Below, in pieces: positions 54,873 to 63,915 of a stretch of DNA of 64,000 nucleotides. Source of the DNA: Falsirhodobacter algicola (GTDB lineage Bacteria; Pseudomonadota; Alphaproteobacteria; Rhodobacterales; Rhodobacteraceae). The stretch spans positions 1,805,001 through 1,869,000 of the forward strand of contig NZ_CP047289.1 of assembly GCF_018279165.1 (NCBI RefSeq), read 5' to 3'. Position numbers and translations under genes: made by a program. The notes under the pieces were generated by a model. It was not told where the DNA came from. It did not search any database and worked only from the letters and a program-made list of their open reading frames with translations. The first letter of the stretch is position 1, and each line of letters opens with the position of its first letter.

Positions 54873-55861
54873 CACATCTCGGCCCGGTACCACGCGACGA
54901 ACCGCGCCACGCCTTCGGCCAGCGGCGTCTGCGGCAGCGGGCCGATCAGACGCTCCAACAAGGCGGTATCGGCCCATGTCGCGGGCACGTCGCCGGGCTG
55001 CATCGGCAGCATGTTGCGCTGCGCCGGGCGGCCCACCGCCGCCTCCACCGCATCCACGAAATCCAAGAGCCGCGACGGGGCACCGTTGCCGATATTGACG
55101 ACGCGGAACGGCGCGACGGGCGACAGGCTGTCGCCCTCCACCGGGGCATCGCGGCGCGGCGGCGTGTCCATCAGGCGGCGCAGCCCTTCCACCAGATCGT
55201 CGATATAGGTGAAATCCCGGCTCATATCGCCGTTGTTGTAGATGTCGATGGGCCGGTCCTTCAGGATGGCATCGGTGAACTTGAACAGCGCCATGTCCGG
55301 CCGCCCCCACGGGCCATAGACGGTGAAGAACCGGAACATCGTGACCGGGATGTCGTAGAGATGCGCATAGGAATGGGCCATCGCCTCCGTCGCCTTCTTG
55401 GTGGCGGCGTAGAAGCTCATCTGATGGTCGGCCTTGTCGGTTTCGGCATAGGGCATCTTCACATTCGCGCCATAGGCCGAAGATGTGGAGGCGATCATCA
55501 GATGCGCGGTACCGGCGGCGCGCGCGGCCTCCAGCACCTCGAAGGTGCCGATCAGGTTCGCCTCCACATAGGAGCGGGGCGCGTCGATCGAATAGCGCAC
55601 ACCCGCCTGCGCCGCGAGGTGGACGATGACATCGGCCTCGGCGGCAAGGCGCTTCATGAGGCCCGGCTCTTCGATGCGAGCCTCATGGGCGGTGAAGGCC
55701 GCATGTTCGGCCAGAAGGGCGTGGCGGCGGCGCTTCAGGCCGGTGTCGTAGTAATCGGTGATGGCATCGATGCCGATGACTTCGGCCCCTTCGTCCAGCA
55801 GGCGCCGGGCCAGATGGAAGCCGATGAAGCCGGCCGTGCCGGTGATCAGGATCTTGCGCAA
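54872..55861 (-). CDS. NAD-dependent nucleotide-sugar epimerase (UDP-glucuronate 4-epimerase-like)
   Basis: The 329-residue extended SDR has [45 protein letters not shown], the catalytic [11 protein letters not shown] and [18 protein letters not shown] (in part), the set typical of UDP-glucuronate 4-epimerases (LspL/Gla type). It likely supplies UDP-galacturonate or a similar sugar for the envelope. The start is TTG at 55861: GGAG lies seven bases upstream and the Rossmann fold begins at once. Substrate specificity is inferred from motifs only. Confidence 0.88.
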   Translation of the reverse strand: MRKILITGTAGFIGFHLARRLLDEGAEVIGIDAITDYYDTGLKRRRHALLAEHAAFTAHEARIEEPGLMKRLAAEADVIVHLAAQAGVRYSIDAPRSYVEANLIGTFEVLEAARAAGTAHLMIASTSSAYGANVKMPYAETDKADHQMSFYAATKKATEAMAHSYAHLYDIPVTMFRFFTVYGPWGRPDMALFKFTDAILKDRPIDIYNNGDMSRDFTYIDDLVEGLRRLMDTPPRRDAPVEGDSLSPVAPFRVVNIGNGAPSRLLDFVDAVEAAVGRPAQRNMLPMQPGDVPATWADTALLERLIGPLPQTPLAEGVARFVAWYRAEM

Positions 55862-55980
55862 TTCCGTTCTCCGCCAACGCCGCCCATGGATGCTAGCAGG
55901 CGGACCCCCTCCACTCAACCCGGGGGTTGAGGCGCGGGGAACGCGCCGCCATATACAAGCGCAGGACGGAAGGAGATTTC

Positions 55981-56541
55981 ATGGCGCAGACGGATTTTCC
56001 CGGCTGGCACGGCACGACCATCATCGGCGTGCGGCGCGGGGACGAGGTGGTGATCGCCGGTGACGGACAGGTCAGCTTGGGGCAGACGGTCATCAAGGGC
56101 ACGGCGCGCAAGGTGCGCCGCCTGTCGCCCGGTGGCCGCGACGTGGTGGCGGGCTTTGCCGGGTCCACGGCGGATGCCTTTACGCTTCTGGAGCGGCTGG
56201 AGACGAAGCTGGAGAGCTTTCCCGGCCAACTGGCCCGCGCCAGCGTGGAACTGGCCAAGGACTGGCGCACAGACAAGTATCTTCAGAAACTCGAAGCGAT
56301 GCTGATCGTGACCGATGGGACCGATCTTCTGGTCATCACCGGCGCCGGCGATGTGCTGGAGCCGGAGCATGACGTGGCCGCGATCGGTTCGGGCGGCAAT
56401 TTCGCCCTAGCGGCGGCGCGGGGGCTGATGGAGACCGAGCTTCCGGCCGAAGACATCGCCCGCCGCGCCATGGCGATCGCCGCGGACATCTGCGTCTACA
56501 CCAACGGCAAGCTGACGGTGGAACGCATTGCCCGCGGCTGA
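55981..56541 (+). CDS. hslV: HslV, protease subunit of the HslUV complex
   Basis: HslV is the threonine peptidase of the two-component HslUV protease. The 186-residue precursor starts [11 protein letters not shown] and the new N terminus after processing should be Thr12 ([19 protein letters not shown]), with [14 protein letters not shown] near the end. ATG at 55981 has GAAGGAG upstream; an 18-codon extension is rejected. Normally hslU follows directly in the same operon, but here a gene on the opposite strand lies between. Confidence 0.96.
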   Translation: MAQTDFPGWHGTTIIGVRRGDEVVIAGDGQVSLGQTVIKGTARKVRRLSPGGRDVVAGFAGSTADAFTLLERLETKLESFPGQLARASVELAKDWRTDKYLQKLEAMLIVTDGTDLLVITGAGDVLEPEHDVAAIGSGGNFALAAARGLMETELPAEDIARRAMAIAADICVYTNGKLTVERIARG

Positions 56542-56545
56542 GGCC

Positions 56546-57028
56546 TCAGAGATCGACGCTGGCCTTCTTGCCCTGCGCATCGGCCTTGGGATCGGCAAGG
56601 CCGAGCGCCGTCTTGACCCCAGCCACGACCGAGGAGCTGTCTTCCCAGATCTCGGCGTGGTTCGGCTCGAAGCGGATGACCGCGATCTTGGGATCGTCCT
56701 TGCCGTCGTACCATGCGGCGACATGGCTGTTCCACAGCCGGTCGATCAGGGCGCGATCCTCGGTCACCGTGACGGTGCCGTGGATGCAGGCCCAGAGGTC
56801 GTGGCCCTTGGAGACGTAATGGGCGAAGGCGGCGCTGCCGATCCGCGCCCGTTCCACCATGTCATTGTCCTTGGTGGTGAAGACATAGAACGGGCCGTCC
56901 CGGCCTTCGGTGATGATCGTCATCGGGCGGGCATGTCCGTGCTCCCGCTCCGAAAGGCCAAGGAAGACGGTGGCGTGATCGTCCAGCGACTTCCAGAGTT
57001 TCGTTTCGAGTTCTGCCGGTGTCGGCAT
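56546..57028 (-). CDS. Pyridoxamine 5'-phosphate oxidase-fold (general stress protein 26-like) protein
   Basis: The 160-residue protein has the split-barrel flavin-binding fold of the PNPOx-like family (DHATVFLGLS, ARPMTIITEGRDGPFYVFTTK, AFAHYVSKGHDLWACIHG in order). Such proteins bind FMN, F420 or heme and are often stress-induced. The ATG at 57028 follows GGAGG. It sits between hslV and hslU but in the opposite direction, five bases after hslV and 77 bases before hslU. Function unknown beyond the fold. Confidence 0.85.
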   Translation of the reverse strand: MPTPAELETKLWKSLDDHATVFLGLSEREHGHARPMTIITEGRDGPFYVFTTKDNDMVERARIGSAAFAHYVSKGHDLWACIHGTVTVTEDRALIDRLWNSHVAAWYDGKDDPKIAVIRFEPNHAEIWEDSSSVVAGVKTALGLADPKADAQGKKASVDL

Positions 57029-57105
57029 GACACATCCTCCATATCTTTTCCCGACAACGAAGGGCGCGCGCCCATTGTTCCGCGCGCAGCCTGAAGGAGA
57101 CGCGA

Positions 57106-58404
57106 ATGACTGACCTGACCCCGCGCGAGATCGTAAGCGAACTCGACCGCTTCATCATCGGGCAGGCGGGTGCCAAGCGCGCCGTCGCCGTGGCGCTGCG
57201 CAACCGCTGGCGGCGCAAGCAGCTGGGCGATGACCTGCGCGACGAGGTGTATCCCAAGAACATCCTGATGATCGGCCCGACCGGCGTCGGCAAGACCGAG
57301 ATCAGCCGCCGGCTAGCCCGTCTGGCCCGTGCGCCCTTCCTCAAGATCGAGGCGACGAAGTTCACCGAGGTCGGCTATGTCGGCCGCGATGTGGAAAGCA
57401 TCATCCGCGATCTGGTGGATGCCGCGATGATCGAAACGCGCGAATGGATGCGCGAGGATGTGAAGGCCCGCGCCGCCAAGGCCGCCGAGGATCGCGTGAT
57501 CGAAGCCATCGCCGGCACCGACGCGCGCGAGCAGACGCGCGAGATGTTCCGCCAGAAGCTGAAGGCGGGCGAGCTCGACGGCAAGGTGATCGAACTGGAG
57601 GTGCGCGACACCTCCAACCCGCTTGGCAATATGGAAATCCCAGGCCAGCAGCCGGGAATGATGAACATCGGTGACATCTTCGGCAAAGCCTTCGGCGGGC
57701 GCACCACGCGCAAGAAGGTGACGGTCGCCGATAGCCACGAGCTTCTGATGAACGAAGAGGCCGACAAGCTTCTGGACGACGAGGCGGTGAAGGCCGCTGC
57801 GCTGGAGGCCGTGCAGCAGAACGGCATCGTCTTCATCGACGAGATCGACAAGGTCTGTGCCCGCACCGATGCCCGCTCGGGCGATGTCTCGCGCGAGGGG
57901 GTTCAGCGCGATCTGCTGCCGCTGATCGAAGGGACGACCGTGTCGACCAAGCACGGGCCGGTGAAGACGGACCACATCCTCTTCATCGCGTCGGGCGCGT
58001 TCCATGTGGCCAAACCCTCGGACCTGCTGCCCGAACTTCAAGGGCGTCTGCCGATCCGGGTGGAGCTTCAGGCCCTGACGGAGGATGATTTCATCCGCAT
58101 CCTGACCGACACCGACAACGCCCTGACGCGCCAGTACACGGCGCTGATGGCGACCGAGGGGCTCGAGGTCAGCTTCAGCCCCGATGGGATCGCGGCGCTG
58201 GCGCGGATCGCGGCCGAGGTGAACGGCTCGGTCGAGAATATCGGCGCGCGGCGGCTCTATACCGTGATCGAGCGGGTGTTCGAGGAGCTGTCCTTCACCG
58301 CCCCCGACAAGGGCGGCGAGCGCGTGGTGGTCGATGCCGCCTATGTGGAGGCCAATCTCGGCACGCTGGCGCGCAGCACGGATGTCTCGCGCTATATGCT
58401 GTGA
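57106..58404 (+). CDS. hslU: HslU, ATPase subunit of the HslUV protease
   Basis: The 432-residue AAA+ unfoldase shows [17 protein letters not shown] at the N terminus, Walker [16 protein letters not shown], Walker [12 protein letters not shown], the inserted I-domain (about residues 110-225) and the C-terminal peptide [11 protein letters not shown] that docks into HslV. The ATG at 57106 follows AAGGAG. Because of the reversed gene upstream it must have its own promoter in the 77-base gap or depend on read-through from hslV. Confidence 0.97.
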   Translation: MTDLTPREIVSELDRFIIGQAGAKRAVAVALRNRWRRKQLGDDLRDEVYPKNILMIGPTGVGKTEISRRLARLARAPFLKIEATKFTEVGYVGRDVESIIRDLVDAAMIETREWMREDVKARAAKAAEDRVIEAIAGTDAREQTREMFRQKLKAGELDGKVIELEVRDTSNPLGNMEIPGQQPGMMNIGDIFGKAFGGRTTRKKVTVADSHELLMNEEADKLLDDEAVKAAALEAVQQNGIVFIDEIDKVCARTDARSGDVSREGVQRDLLPLIEGTTVSTKHGPVKTDHILFIASGAFHVAKPSDLLPELQGRLPIRVELQALTEDDFIRILTDTDNALTRQYTALMATEGLEVSFSPDGIAALARIAAEVNGSVENIGARRLYTVIERVFEELSFTAPDKGGERVVVDAAYVEANLGTLARSTDVSRYML

Positions 58405-58409
58405 CGGAT

Positions 58410-58431
58410 GGAGGGCGCTGCGGCGCCCTCC
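58410..58431. terminator. Terminator between hslU and smr
   Basis: GGAGGGCGC and GCGCCCTCC form a perfect 9-bp stem with a TGCG loop, directly between the two convergent genes. T runs are poor on both sides. Confidence 0.7.
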
Positions 58432-59019
58432 TCAACCTCGGCGCAGATAGACGTAATAGGCGCCCATGCCGCCATGCTTCAGATGCGCTTCGGCCACCTG
58501 CTGCACCAGCGGGCCCAGCGGCGGCAGGCGCAGCCATTGGGGCACCTGATGGCGCAGGACGCCCGTGCGCGTCGGGATGGGGCCGCCTTCGTCGCGCACC
58601 TTGCCCTTGCCGGTGATGACCAACACCAGACGCATCCCCTGCCGATGGGCATCGAGGATGAAATGCATCAGTTCGGGATGCGCCTCGGCCAAGGTCATGC
58701 CGTGAAGGTCGATCCGGGCCTGCGGGGCGATGCGGCCGCGCGACATGCGGGCGAATTGCTTGGCGTCCATCTTCAGGGGATGGGCGGCGATCTGTTCGCG
58801 CAGGGTCGGGGCCAGATCATGCGGACGCGTGGAGGTCTGCGTGCCCAGCCGCAACGGCGGCAGAGGCTTGGGCTCGGCGCGCGGCGGCGAGGAGGCGGGC
58901 GCGGCCGGTTCGGGGGGAACCGGGGCCGGCGCGGGGCGGGCATGCAGCGGCTGGGCGGTCCGGGCGACGGCCTGCCACAGCTCTTCTTCGTCGGGGCGCA
59001 GGGTACGGCGGCGGCGCAT
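58432..59019 (-). CDS. Smr/MutS2-family domain protein
   Basis: The 195-residue protein has a Pro/Ala-rich linker (about residues 25-65) followed by an Smr nuclease-type domain with IDLHGMTLAEAH and LVLVITGKGKVRDEGGP and the end HGGMGAYYVYLRRG. Smr domains nick or cleave DNA or RNA. ATG at 59019 has GGAGG five bases upstream and is preferred to ATG at 59034. In relatives I recall mltA between this gene and the tim44-like gene; that gene is missing here. Confidence 0.92.
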   Translation of the reverse strand: MRRRRTLRPDEEELWQAVARTAQPLHARPAPAPVPPEPAAPASSPPRAEPKPLPPLRLGTQTSTRPHDLAPTLREQIAAHPLKMDAKQFARMSRGRIAPQARIDLHGMTLAEAHPELMHFILDAHRQGMRLVLVITGKGKVRDEGGPIPTRTGVLRHQVPQWLRLPPLGPLVQQVAEAHLKHGGMGAYYVYLRRG

Positions 59020-59083
59020 CAGCCCCTCCGCCATGGCAAAACCGCCGGGACTGCCCCGGCGGCCGATATGACGGAGGCCTGGA

Positions 59084-59746
59084 TCACTCGTCCGTCGCGA
59101 CGAGGCGCCAGTTCGGATCCTGCGCGCCCATGGCCCGCTGGAAGGTCCACAGATCGCGCTGACGGATCAGCTCGGTCTCGCTGCCCTCCACGATCTCGCC
59201 TTCGGTGTTGCGCACGACGACCGTCTTTTCCGCAAGGAAGCGCACGGTGATCTCGGCGATCTGGCTGGTGGCGGAGAAGGTCGCTTCGTTCACCGCAAGC
59301 TCGCGGATGCCGATGATGTTCGACGTGACGGTCAGGCCCTGCGCCGTGCGGGCGGCCAGCGCCTCGGAAAAGGCGTCGAACACTTCGGGCGCGATGAAAT
59401 CGCGCACGCTGTCCAGATCGCCGCGGTCGAAGGCCTGCAGGATCATCTCATAGGCGCCGCGGGCGCCCGACAGGAATTCGGCCACCGAGAAGGACGGCTC
59501 CACCCGCTTCATGGATGCCAGCGCGGCGGCGCTGTCGGAGCCCTCGGGCACATGTTCGGCGATGTCATGATCCGGCCCGCCTTCGATCACCTCGAAGCGG
59601 TTGGTGGCCGGGGTCTGTGCCGTTCCCGGCTGCACGGGCGGCTTTTCATATCCCGTGCGCGTGCCAAGGACGGACCGCAGCTTCAGGATCAGGAAGACTG
59701 CGATGGCCGCAAGGACAAGAAGCTGGATCACGGTCGAAGAGCTCAT
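59084..59746 (-). CDS. Tim44-domain membrane protein (TimA-like)
   Basis: The 220-residue protein has one N-terminal membrane helix (VIQLLVLAAIAVFLILKL, residues 6-23) and a C-terminal Tim44-like domain from about residue 85 (FLSGARGAYEMILQAFDRGD). Alphaproteobacterial Tim44 homologues are thought to bind membranes or assist protein handling, related to the mitochondrial import factor. The ATG at 59746 follows GAGG. It is divergent from fxsA and precedes smr. Confidence 0.9.
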   Translation of the reverse strand: MSSSTVIQLLVLAAIAVFLILKLRSVLGTRTGYEKPPVQPGTAQTPATNRFEVIEGGPDHDIAEHVPEGSDSAAALASMKRVEPSFSVAEFLSGARGAYEMILQAFDRGDLDSVRDFIAPEVFDAFSEALAARTAQGLTVTSNIIGIRELAVNEATFSATSQIAEITVRFLAEKTVVVRNTEGEIVEGSETELIRQRDLWTFQRAMGAQDPNWRLVATDE

Positions 59747-59847
59747 AGTTTACCTCGGTCAGGGGTTTGGGATCGACCCCGCATATCCTATGTAGGGACG
59801 GCGCGCGGCCGAGTCCACAGCCGCGACCCAGCCGAAAGGAGCCTTGC

Positions 59848-60291
59848 ATGTGGCCTTTTGCCCTGTTGATCGGCCTGCCCCTGATCGAGATCAGCCTGTT
59901 CGTGACCATCGGTGCCGCGATCGGCCTTGGTGCCACCCTTCTGATCATCCTCGGAACGGCGGCGGGCGGGATGGCGCTGATCCGTGCGCAGGGGGGGCCA
60001 TCCTCCATGCGGGATTTCCAGCGCAACGCCGATCCCCTGTCGCCCTTGGCGCATAAGGCCATGCTGGTCGCGGCCGGGATCATGTTGATCCTGCCGGGCT
60101 TTCTGACCGACACGCTGGGCCTTTTGCTGATGCTGCCGCCGGTGCGCGGGCTGGTGATGCGGCGGATCGCCGCAAAGGTGCGCGTGGTGCGTCCGCAGCC
60201 GCCGCGCGATGCGACGATCGACGGCGAGTTCATCGACCTCGATGCGGAAAAGGCCACGCATCGGCCGCCTTCGGCGTGGACCCGGCACTGA
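59848..60291 (+). CDS. fxsA: FxsA family membrane protein
   Basis: The 147-residue protein has two or three membrane helices (FALLIGLPLIEISLFVTIG, ATLLIILGTAAGG, AMLVAAGIMLILPGF) and a basic cytoplasmic tail, the FxsA pattern; E. coli FxsA suppresses F-plasmid exclusion of phage T7. The ATG at 59848 follows AAAGGAG. It is followed by secB on the same strand after 40 bases. Confidence 0.92.
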   Translation: MWPFALLIGLPLIEISLFVTIGAAIGLGATLLIILGTAAGGMALIRAQGGPSSMRDFQRNADPLSPLAHKAMLVAAGIMLILPGFLTDTLGLLLMLPPVRGLVMRRIAAKVRVVRPQPPRDATIDGEFIDLDAEKATHRPPSAWTRH

Positions 60292-60331
60292 AGGACCGGT
60301 TAAGGTGCGCGCGGACAACAGGGAGTTTTCC

Positions 60332-60838
60332 ATGACCGAGACGAACGGCAACGCGCAACCCGCCCAGCCGCAGGTGAAGATGCAGGCGCTGGCGCAGTAT
60401 GTGCGCGACCTCTCCTTCGAGAACATGGTGGCACAGAAGGGAATCGGCGGCGCCGATGTGCAGCCCGACATTCAGGTGCAGGTCAGCCTTGATGCCCGCA
60501 AGCGGCAGGCGCCGAACCATTACGAGGTCATCACGAAGTTCAAGGTGACGTCCAAGAACAAGACCGGCGGCGAAACGCTGTTCCTGCTGGAACTCGATTA
60601 CGGCGGGTTGTTCCAGATCGAGGGCGTGAACGAGGAGCAGCTTCACCCGTTCCTCCTGATCGAATGCCCGCGCCTTCTGTTCCCGTTCATCCGCCGCATC
60701 ATCTCGGATGTGACGCGCGATGGCGGCTTCCCGCCCCTGAACGTGGACAATGTCGATTTCCTCGCCCTCTACCGGGCCGAGTTGCAGCGCCGCGCGGCCG
60801 CGCAGCAGAACGCGCCCTCGACGGACGCGGTGTCCTAA
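60332..60838 (+). CDS. secB: SecB, protein-export chaperone
   Basis: The 168-residue tetrameric chaperone keeps preproteins unfolded for SecA. It contains [16 protein letters not shown], a [13 protein letters not shown] strand, [13 protein letters not shown] and [16 protein letters not shown], all typical of SecB. The ATG at 60332 follows AGGGAG. Its stop overlaps the convergent dnaQ stop by four bases. Confidence 0.96.
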   Translation: MTETNGNAQPAQPQVKMQALAQYVRDLSFENMVAQKGIGGADVQPDIQVQVSLDARKRQAPNHYEVITKFKVTSKNKTGGETLFLLELDYGGLFQIEGVNEEQLHPFLLIECPRLLFPFIRRIISDVTRDGGFPPLNVDNVDFLALYRAELQRRAAAQQNAPSTDAVS

Positions 60839-61521
60839 CCGCGTTTCAGCCAGATGGCTCCGTCGCCCAGCTTTGCGATGAACGCAGCATGGGCGGCGGC
60901 CTCCGCCTCGGTGATCCGGGGCGCAAGGGGGGCCGGGCGCGGCTGCGGACGCCAATCGCTGACGGCGCCATCCCGCCGGGCGGGGCCGGTCGTCAGGACA
61001 AGGTCGGGCTGACGCCCGCCGATCAATTCCAGATACACCTCGGCGAGGATTTCGCTGTCCAGAAGCGCGCCGTGCTTGGTACGGGCCGAGTTGTCGATCC
61101 CGAACCGGCGGCACAGCGCATCGAGCGACGCCGGAGAGCCCGGAAACCGCCGCCGCGCGATGGCCAACGTGTCGATCGCCTGCGCATTGGGAAGCTGCGG
61201 CAGACCCATGCGCGACAATTCATGGTTCAGGAACTTCATATCGAAGCTGGCATTGTGGATGACCAGCTTCGCATCCCCCACGAAATCGAGGAAGTCCTGC
61301 CCGATCCGGGCAAAGACCGGCTTGTCGCGCAGAAACTCCTCCGACAGGCCGTGCACGTCGAAGGCCTCGGTCGGGACATCCCGTTCGGGGTTGATGTACT
61401 GATGATAGGTGCGGCCCGTGGGCATGTGGTTCAGCAGCTCCACGCCGCCGATTTCCACGATGCGGTCGCCCGTGAACGGGTCTAGGCCGGTGGTTTCGGT
61501 ATCGAGGACGATCTCACGCAT
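60835..61521 (-). CDS. dnaQ: DNA polymerase III epsilon subunit (proofreading exonuclease)
   Basis: The 228-residue 3'-5' exonuclease has the ExoI motif [12 protein letters not shown] (Asp7, Glu9), Exo[19 protein letters not shown] and Exo[20 protein letters not shown]. The C-terminal segment that binds the alpha subunit follows. It starts at ATG 61521, overlapping the end of coaE by eight bases, so it is the last gene of maf-aroE-coaE-dnaQ. Confidence 0.97.
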   Translation of the reverse strand: MREIVLDTETTGLDPFTGDRIVEIGGVELLNHMPTGRTYHQYINPERDVPTEAFDVHGLSEEFLRDKPVFARIGQDFLDFVGDAKLVIHNASFDMKFLNHELSRMGLPQLPNAQAIDTLAIARRRFPGSPASLDALCRRFGIDNSARTKHGALLDSEILAEVYLELIGGRQPDLVLTTGPARRDGAVSDWRPQPRPAPLAPRITEAEAAAHAAFIAKLGDGAIWLKRG

Positions 61522-62086
61522 GGGATGTCAGATAGCGGATCAGGGCCTCGACCTGCAAGCGGGTCGCCTCCCGCTCCAACGTTTCGATGATGTGATCGGC
61601 GCGGGCGCGCTTGTCGGCATCCGGGAGCTGGCGGGACAGAAGCGTTGCGAACATCGCCTCGGTCATGCCGGGACGGGCAAGGACACGGGCGCGCTGGAGC
61701 GCCGGGGGCGCAGTGACGAGCAGGACCGCATCCATGCCCGCATCGGCCCCCGTTTCATACAGCAGCGGCACATCGAAAACCGCCAGATCGGCCTTGGGGC
61801 GAAAGGCGGCACGGTCGGCGGCGACCAGCGGATGCACGATCCCTTCCAGCCGCGTCAGTGCCGTGGGATCGGCGGCGATGGCAGCCTTCAGGGCGGCGCG
61901 GTCCACCCCATCCGTCACCGCATCGGGGAATGCCGCGCGCAGCGGCCCCACCGCAGCCCCGCCGGGCGCATACAGGCGGTGAACGGCGGCATCCGCATCC
62001 CAGACCGGCACGCCCGCCGCCGCGAACATCGCCGCCGTGGTGGATTTCCCCATACCGATGGAGCCGGTGAGCCCAAGGCGGATCAT
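61514..62086 (-). CDS. coaE: Dephospho-CoA kinase
   Basis: CoaE phosphorylates dephospho-CoA, the last step of coenzyme A synthesis. The 190-residue P-loop kinase shows [30 protein letters not shown] and [13 protein letters not shown] at 62086 overlaps the aroE stop as ATGA; an 18-codon extension lies inside aroE. The assignment is firm. Confidence 0.96.
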   Translation of the reverse strand: MIRLGLTGSIGMGKSTTAAMFAAAGVPVWDADAAVHRLYAPGGAAVGPLRAAFPDAVTDGVDRAALKAAIAADPTALTRLEGIVHPLVAADRAAFRPKADLAVFDVPLLYETGADAGMDAVLLVTAPPALQRARVLARPGMTEAMFATLLSRQLPDADKRARADHIIETLEREATRLQVEALIRYLTSHA

Positions 62087-62913
62087 CCGAGAACGAAATC
62101 CCGCGTCGCGGCATCGACCTCGGGGGCATGGCCGAACCACCGCTCAAAGCCGGGCGCGGCCTGATGCAGCAGCATTCCAAGGCCGTCCACCGTGGTGCAG
62201 CCCATCTGCCGCGCCTCGGCCAGAAGCGCGGTTTCCAGCGGGGTATAGACGATATCCGTCACCGTGGCCTTCGGCGACAGCGCATCGAGCGGCACACGGA
62301 AGGCCGATTTTCCGGTCATGCCAAGCGAGGAGGTGTTCACCACCGTCATCGCATCCTCCAGCATGTTGGCGGCCTGTATCCAGTCATGGACGATCACGCG
62401 GGGGCCGAAATCGGCACGCAGCCCTTCGGCCCGGGCGCGGGTACGGTTGGCGATGCGGATCTCGGGAACGCCGGCCTCGATCAGCGCGGCGATCACCGCG
62501 CGGGCCGCACCTCCGGCTCCGATCAGCGCGGCGGGGCCAGCCTTGGCATCCCAGTCCGGCGCGCCATGGCGCAGGTTCGCCAGAAAACCGGTGCCGTCGG
62601 TGTTGTCGGCATAGATCCGGCCATCGGGCAGGAAGGTCACGGTGTTGGCCGCCCCGATCAGGGCCGCACGGTCGGTGACGACATCGGCAATGCCGAGAAT
62701 CGCCTCCTTATGCGGGATCGTGACGTTCACCCCGACGAAACCGGCCTTGGGCAGGGTGCGGATGACCTCTTCCAGATCCAGCCCCCCGACATCCATCGGG
62801 ATGTAATGGCCCCGCAGGCCATAGCGCGACAGCCAATAGCCGTGAAGCCGCGGCGAAAGGCTGTGCGCGATGGGGTGCCCGATGACCCCTGCGAGCGGAA
62901 TGGATTCAGCCAT
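62083..62913 (-). CDS. aroE: Shikimate dehydrogenase
   Basis: The 276-residue NADP-dependent enzyme reduces dehydroshikimate. It shows GVIGHPIAHSLSPRLHGYWL, NVTIPHKE with the catalytic Lys, NTVTFLPDGRIYADNTDG and the Rossmann loop LIGAGGAARAVIAAL plus ANRTRARAE for NADP. It overlaps maf by eight bases and coaE by four. Third shikimate gene of the window. Confidence 0.96.
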   Translation of the reverse strand: MAESIPLAGVIGHPIAHSLSPRLHGYWLSRYGLRGHYIPMDVGGLDLEEVIRTLPKAGFVGVNVTIPHKEAILGIADVVTDRAALIGAANTVTFLPDGRIYADNTDGTGFLANLRHGAPDWDAKAGPAALIGAGGAARAVIAALIEAGVPEIRIANRTRARAEGLRADFGPRVIVHDWIQAANMLEDAMTVVNTSSLGMTGKSAFRVPLDALSPKATVTDIVYTPLETALLAEARQMGCTTVDGLGMLLHQAAPGFERWFGHAPEVDAATRDFVLG

Positions 62914-63502
62914 CCAAAAATCCCCGATTCGTCATCCAATTCAGCAGCGGCAGCAGCGGCAGGCCCATGATGGTGAACCAATCGCCGCGAATCTCGGTGA
63001 AGAGACGCACGCCCTCCTCCTCCAGCTTGTAGCCGCCGACCGTATCTAGAAGGCCGGCGCCGTTCCGGGCCAGATATCCGTCCAGCCACGCATCCGAAAA
63101 CGGGCGCATCACCATCCGGGCGGTGGCGACATGACGCCAGACGGGCCGGGCATCCTCATAGACCACCACGGCCGAGACGAGATCGTGCGCGCGCCCCCGA
63201 AGGCGGCAGAGCTGATCGCGGGCGGCGGCGGAATCTTCGGGCTTGCCCAGAACCTGCCCGTCCATGACAAGGACCTGGTCACTCCCGATCACCAGTGATT
63301 CCGGATGACGCTCGGCGATTTTGCGCGCTTTCATCTCGGCCAGCGTGTCGGCGATGTCGCGTGGCTTGGCCTGCTCATGCTCCAGCGAGGCGCGGATCGC
63401 GGCCTCGTCGATCCGGGCGGGAATCGCTTCGGCATCCAGCCCTGATTTTGCCATCATCTGGCGACGGGCTTCCGAAGATGTGGCGAGAATAAGGCGTTTC
63501 AT
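62906..63502 (-). CDS. maf: Maf family nucleotide pyrophosphatase
   Basis: The 198-residue protein hydrolyses non-canonical or excess nucleoside triphosphates. It begins LILATSSEARRQMM (family LASxSxxR motif with Thr), then MKARKIAERH, VIGSDQVLVMDGQVLGKP and DTVGGYKLEEEGVRLF. It is the first gene of maf-aroE-coaE-dnaQ, so the operon reads away from the adjacent oriC candidate. Confidence 0.94.
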   Translation of the reverse strand: MKRLILATSSEARRQMMAKSGLDAEAIPARIDEAAIRASLEHEQAKPRDIADTLAEMKARKIAERHPESLVIGSDQVLVMDGQVLGKPEDSAAARDQLCRLRGRAHDLVSAVVVYEDARPVWRHVATARMVMRPFSDAWLDGYLARNGAGLLDTVGGYKLEEEGVRLFTEIRGDWFTIMGLPLLPLLNWMTNRGFLDG

Positions 63503-63915
63503 CTTTGGGCGAATCTGTGGAGGAATCGGGGTCGAATCGGGCGCATGGCTAAGTGGGAAATTTTCCCGGCTGGTCAGGGTTGGGACGACTCATGCAGAAA
63601 GTCAAGATTCGGCCCGAGGTTATCCACCTGTGGACGTCCGTTACCCCCGCCTGTGGACATCTGGAAAAGCCCTGAGTCGCCACCACCCTTCCCACAGAAT
63701 TATCCACAGCTTTCGGACCTGCGAGATATTCCTTATTTGCATGGCTTAAAATGGAAAAATGGTACAATCTGCCGGGATCCGTCCCACATGAACATCCACA
63801 GGCGAAAGGGGGGCGGAAAAGCCTGTGCAAGGGCGCAGGGATTCACTTATCCACCCCCCTTACATCATCTTCTACTTTCTTCTTATAAATCCTTTTTAAG
63901 AGAGAAGGAGCGCAC
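63503..63915. other. Putative chromosomal replication origin (oriC)
   Basis: This 413-base gene-free stretch between maf and hemJ has a cluster of DnaA-box sequences: TTATCCACA exactly at 63700-63708, TTATCCACC at 63620-63628 and 63847-63855, and weaker sites at 63629-63637 and 63652-63660 (minus strand) and 63792-63800. Two AT-rich tracts follow boxes, at about 63728-63770 and 63857-63906; the latter could be the unwinding element. Short open frames here are not believable genes. In alphaproteobacteria the origin commonly lies near hem genes, which supports the call. Confidence 0.75.
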
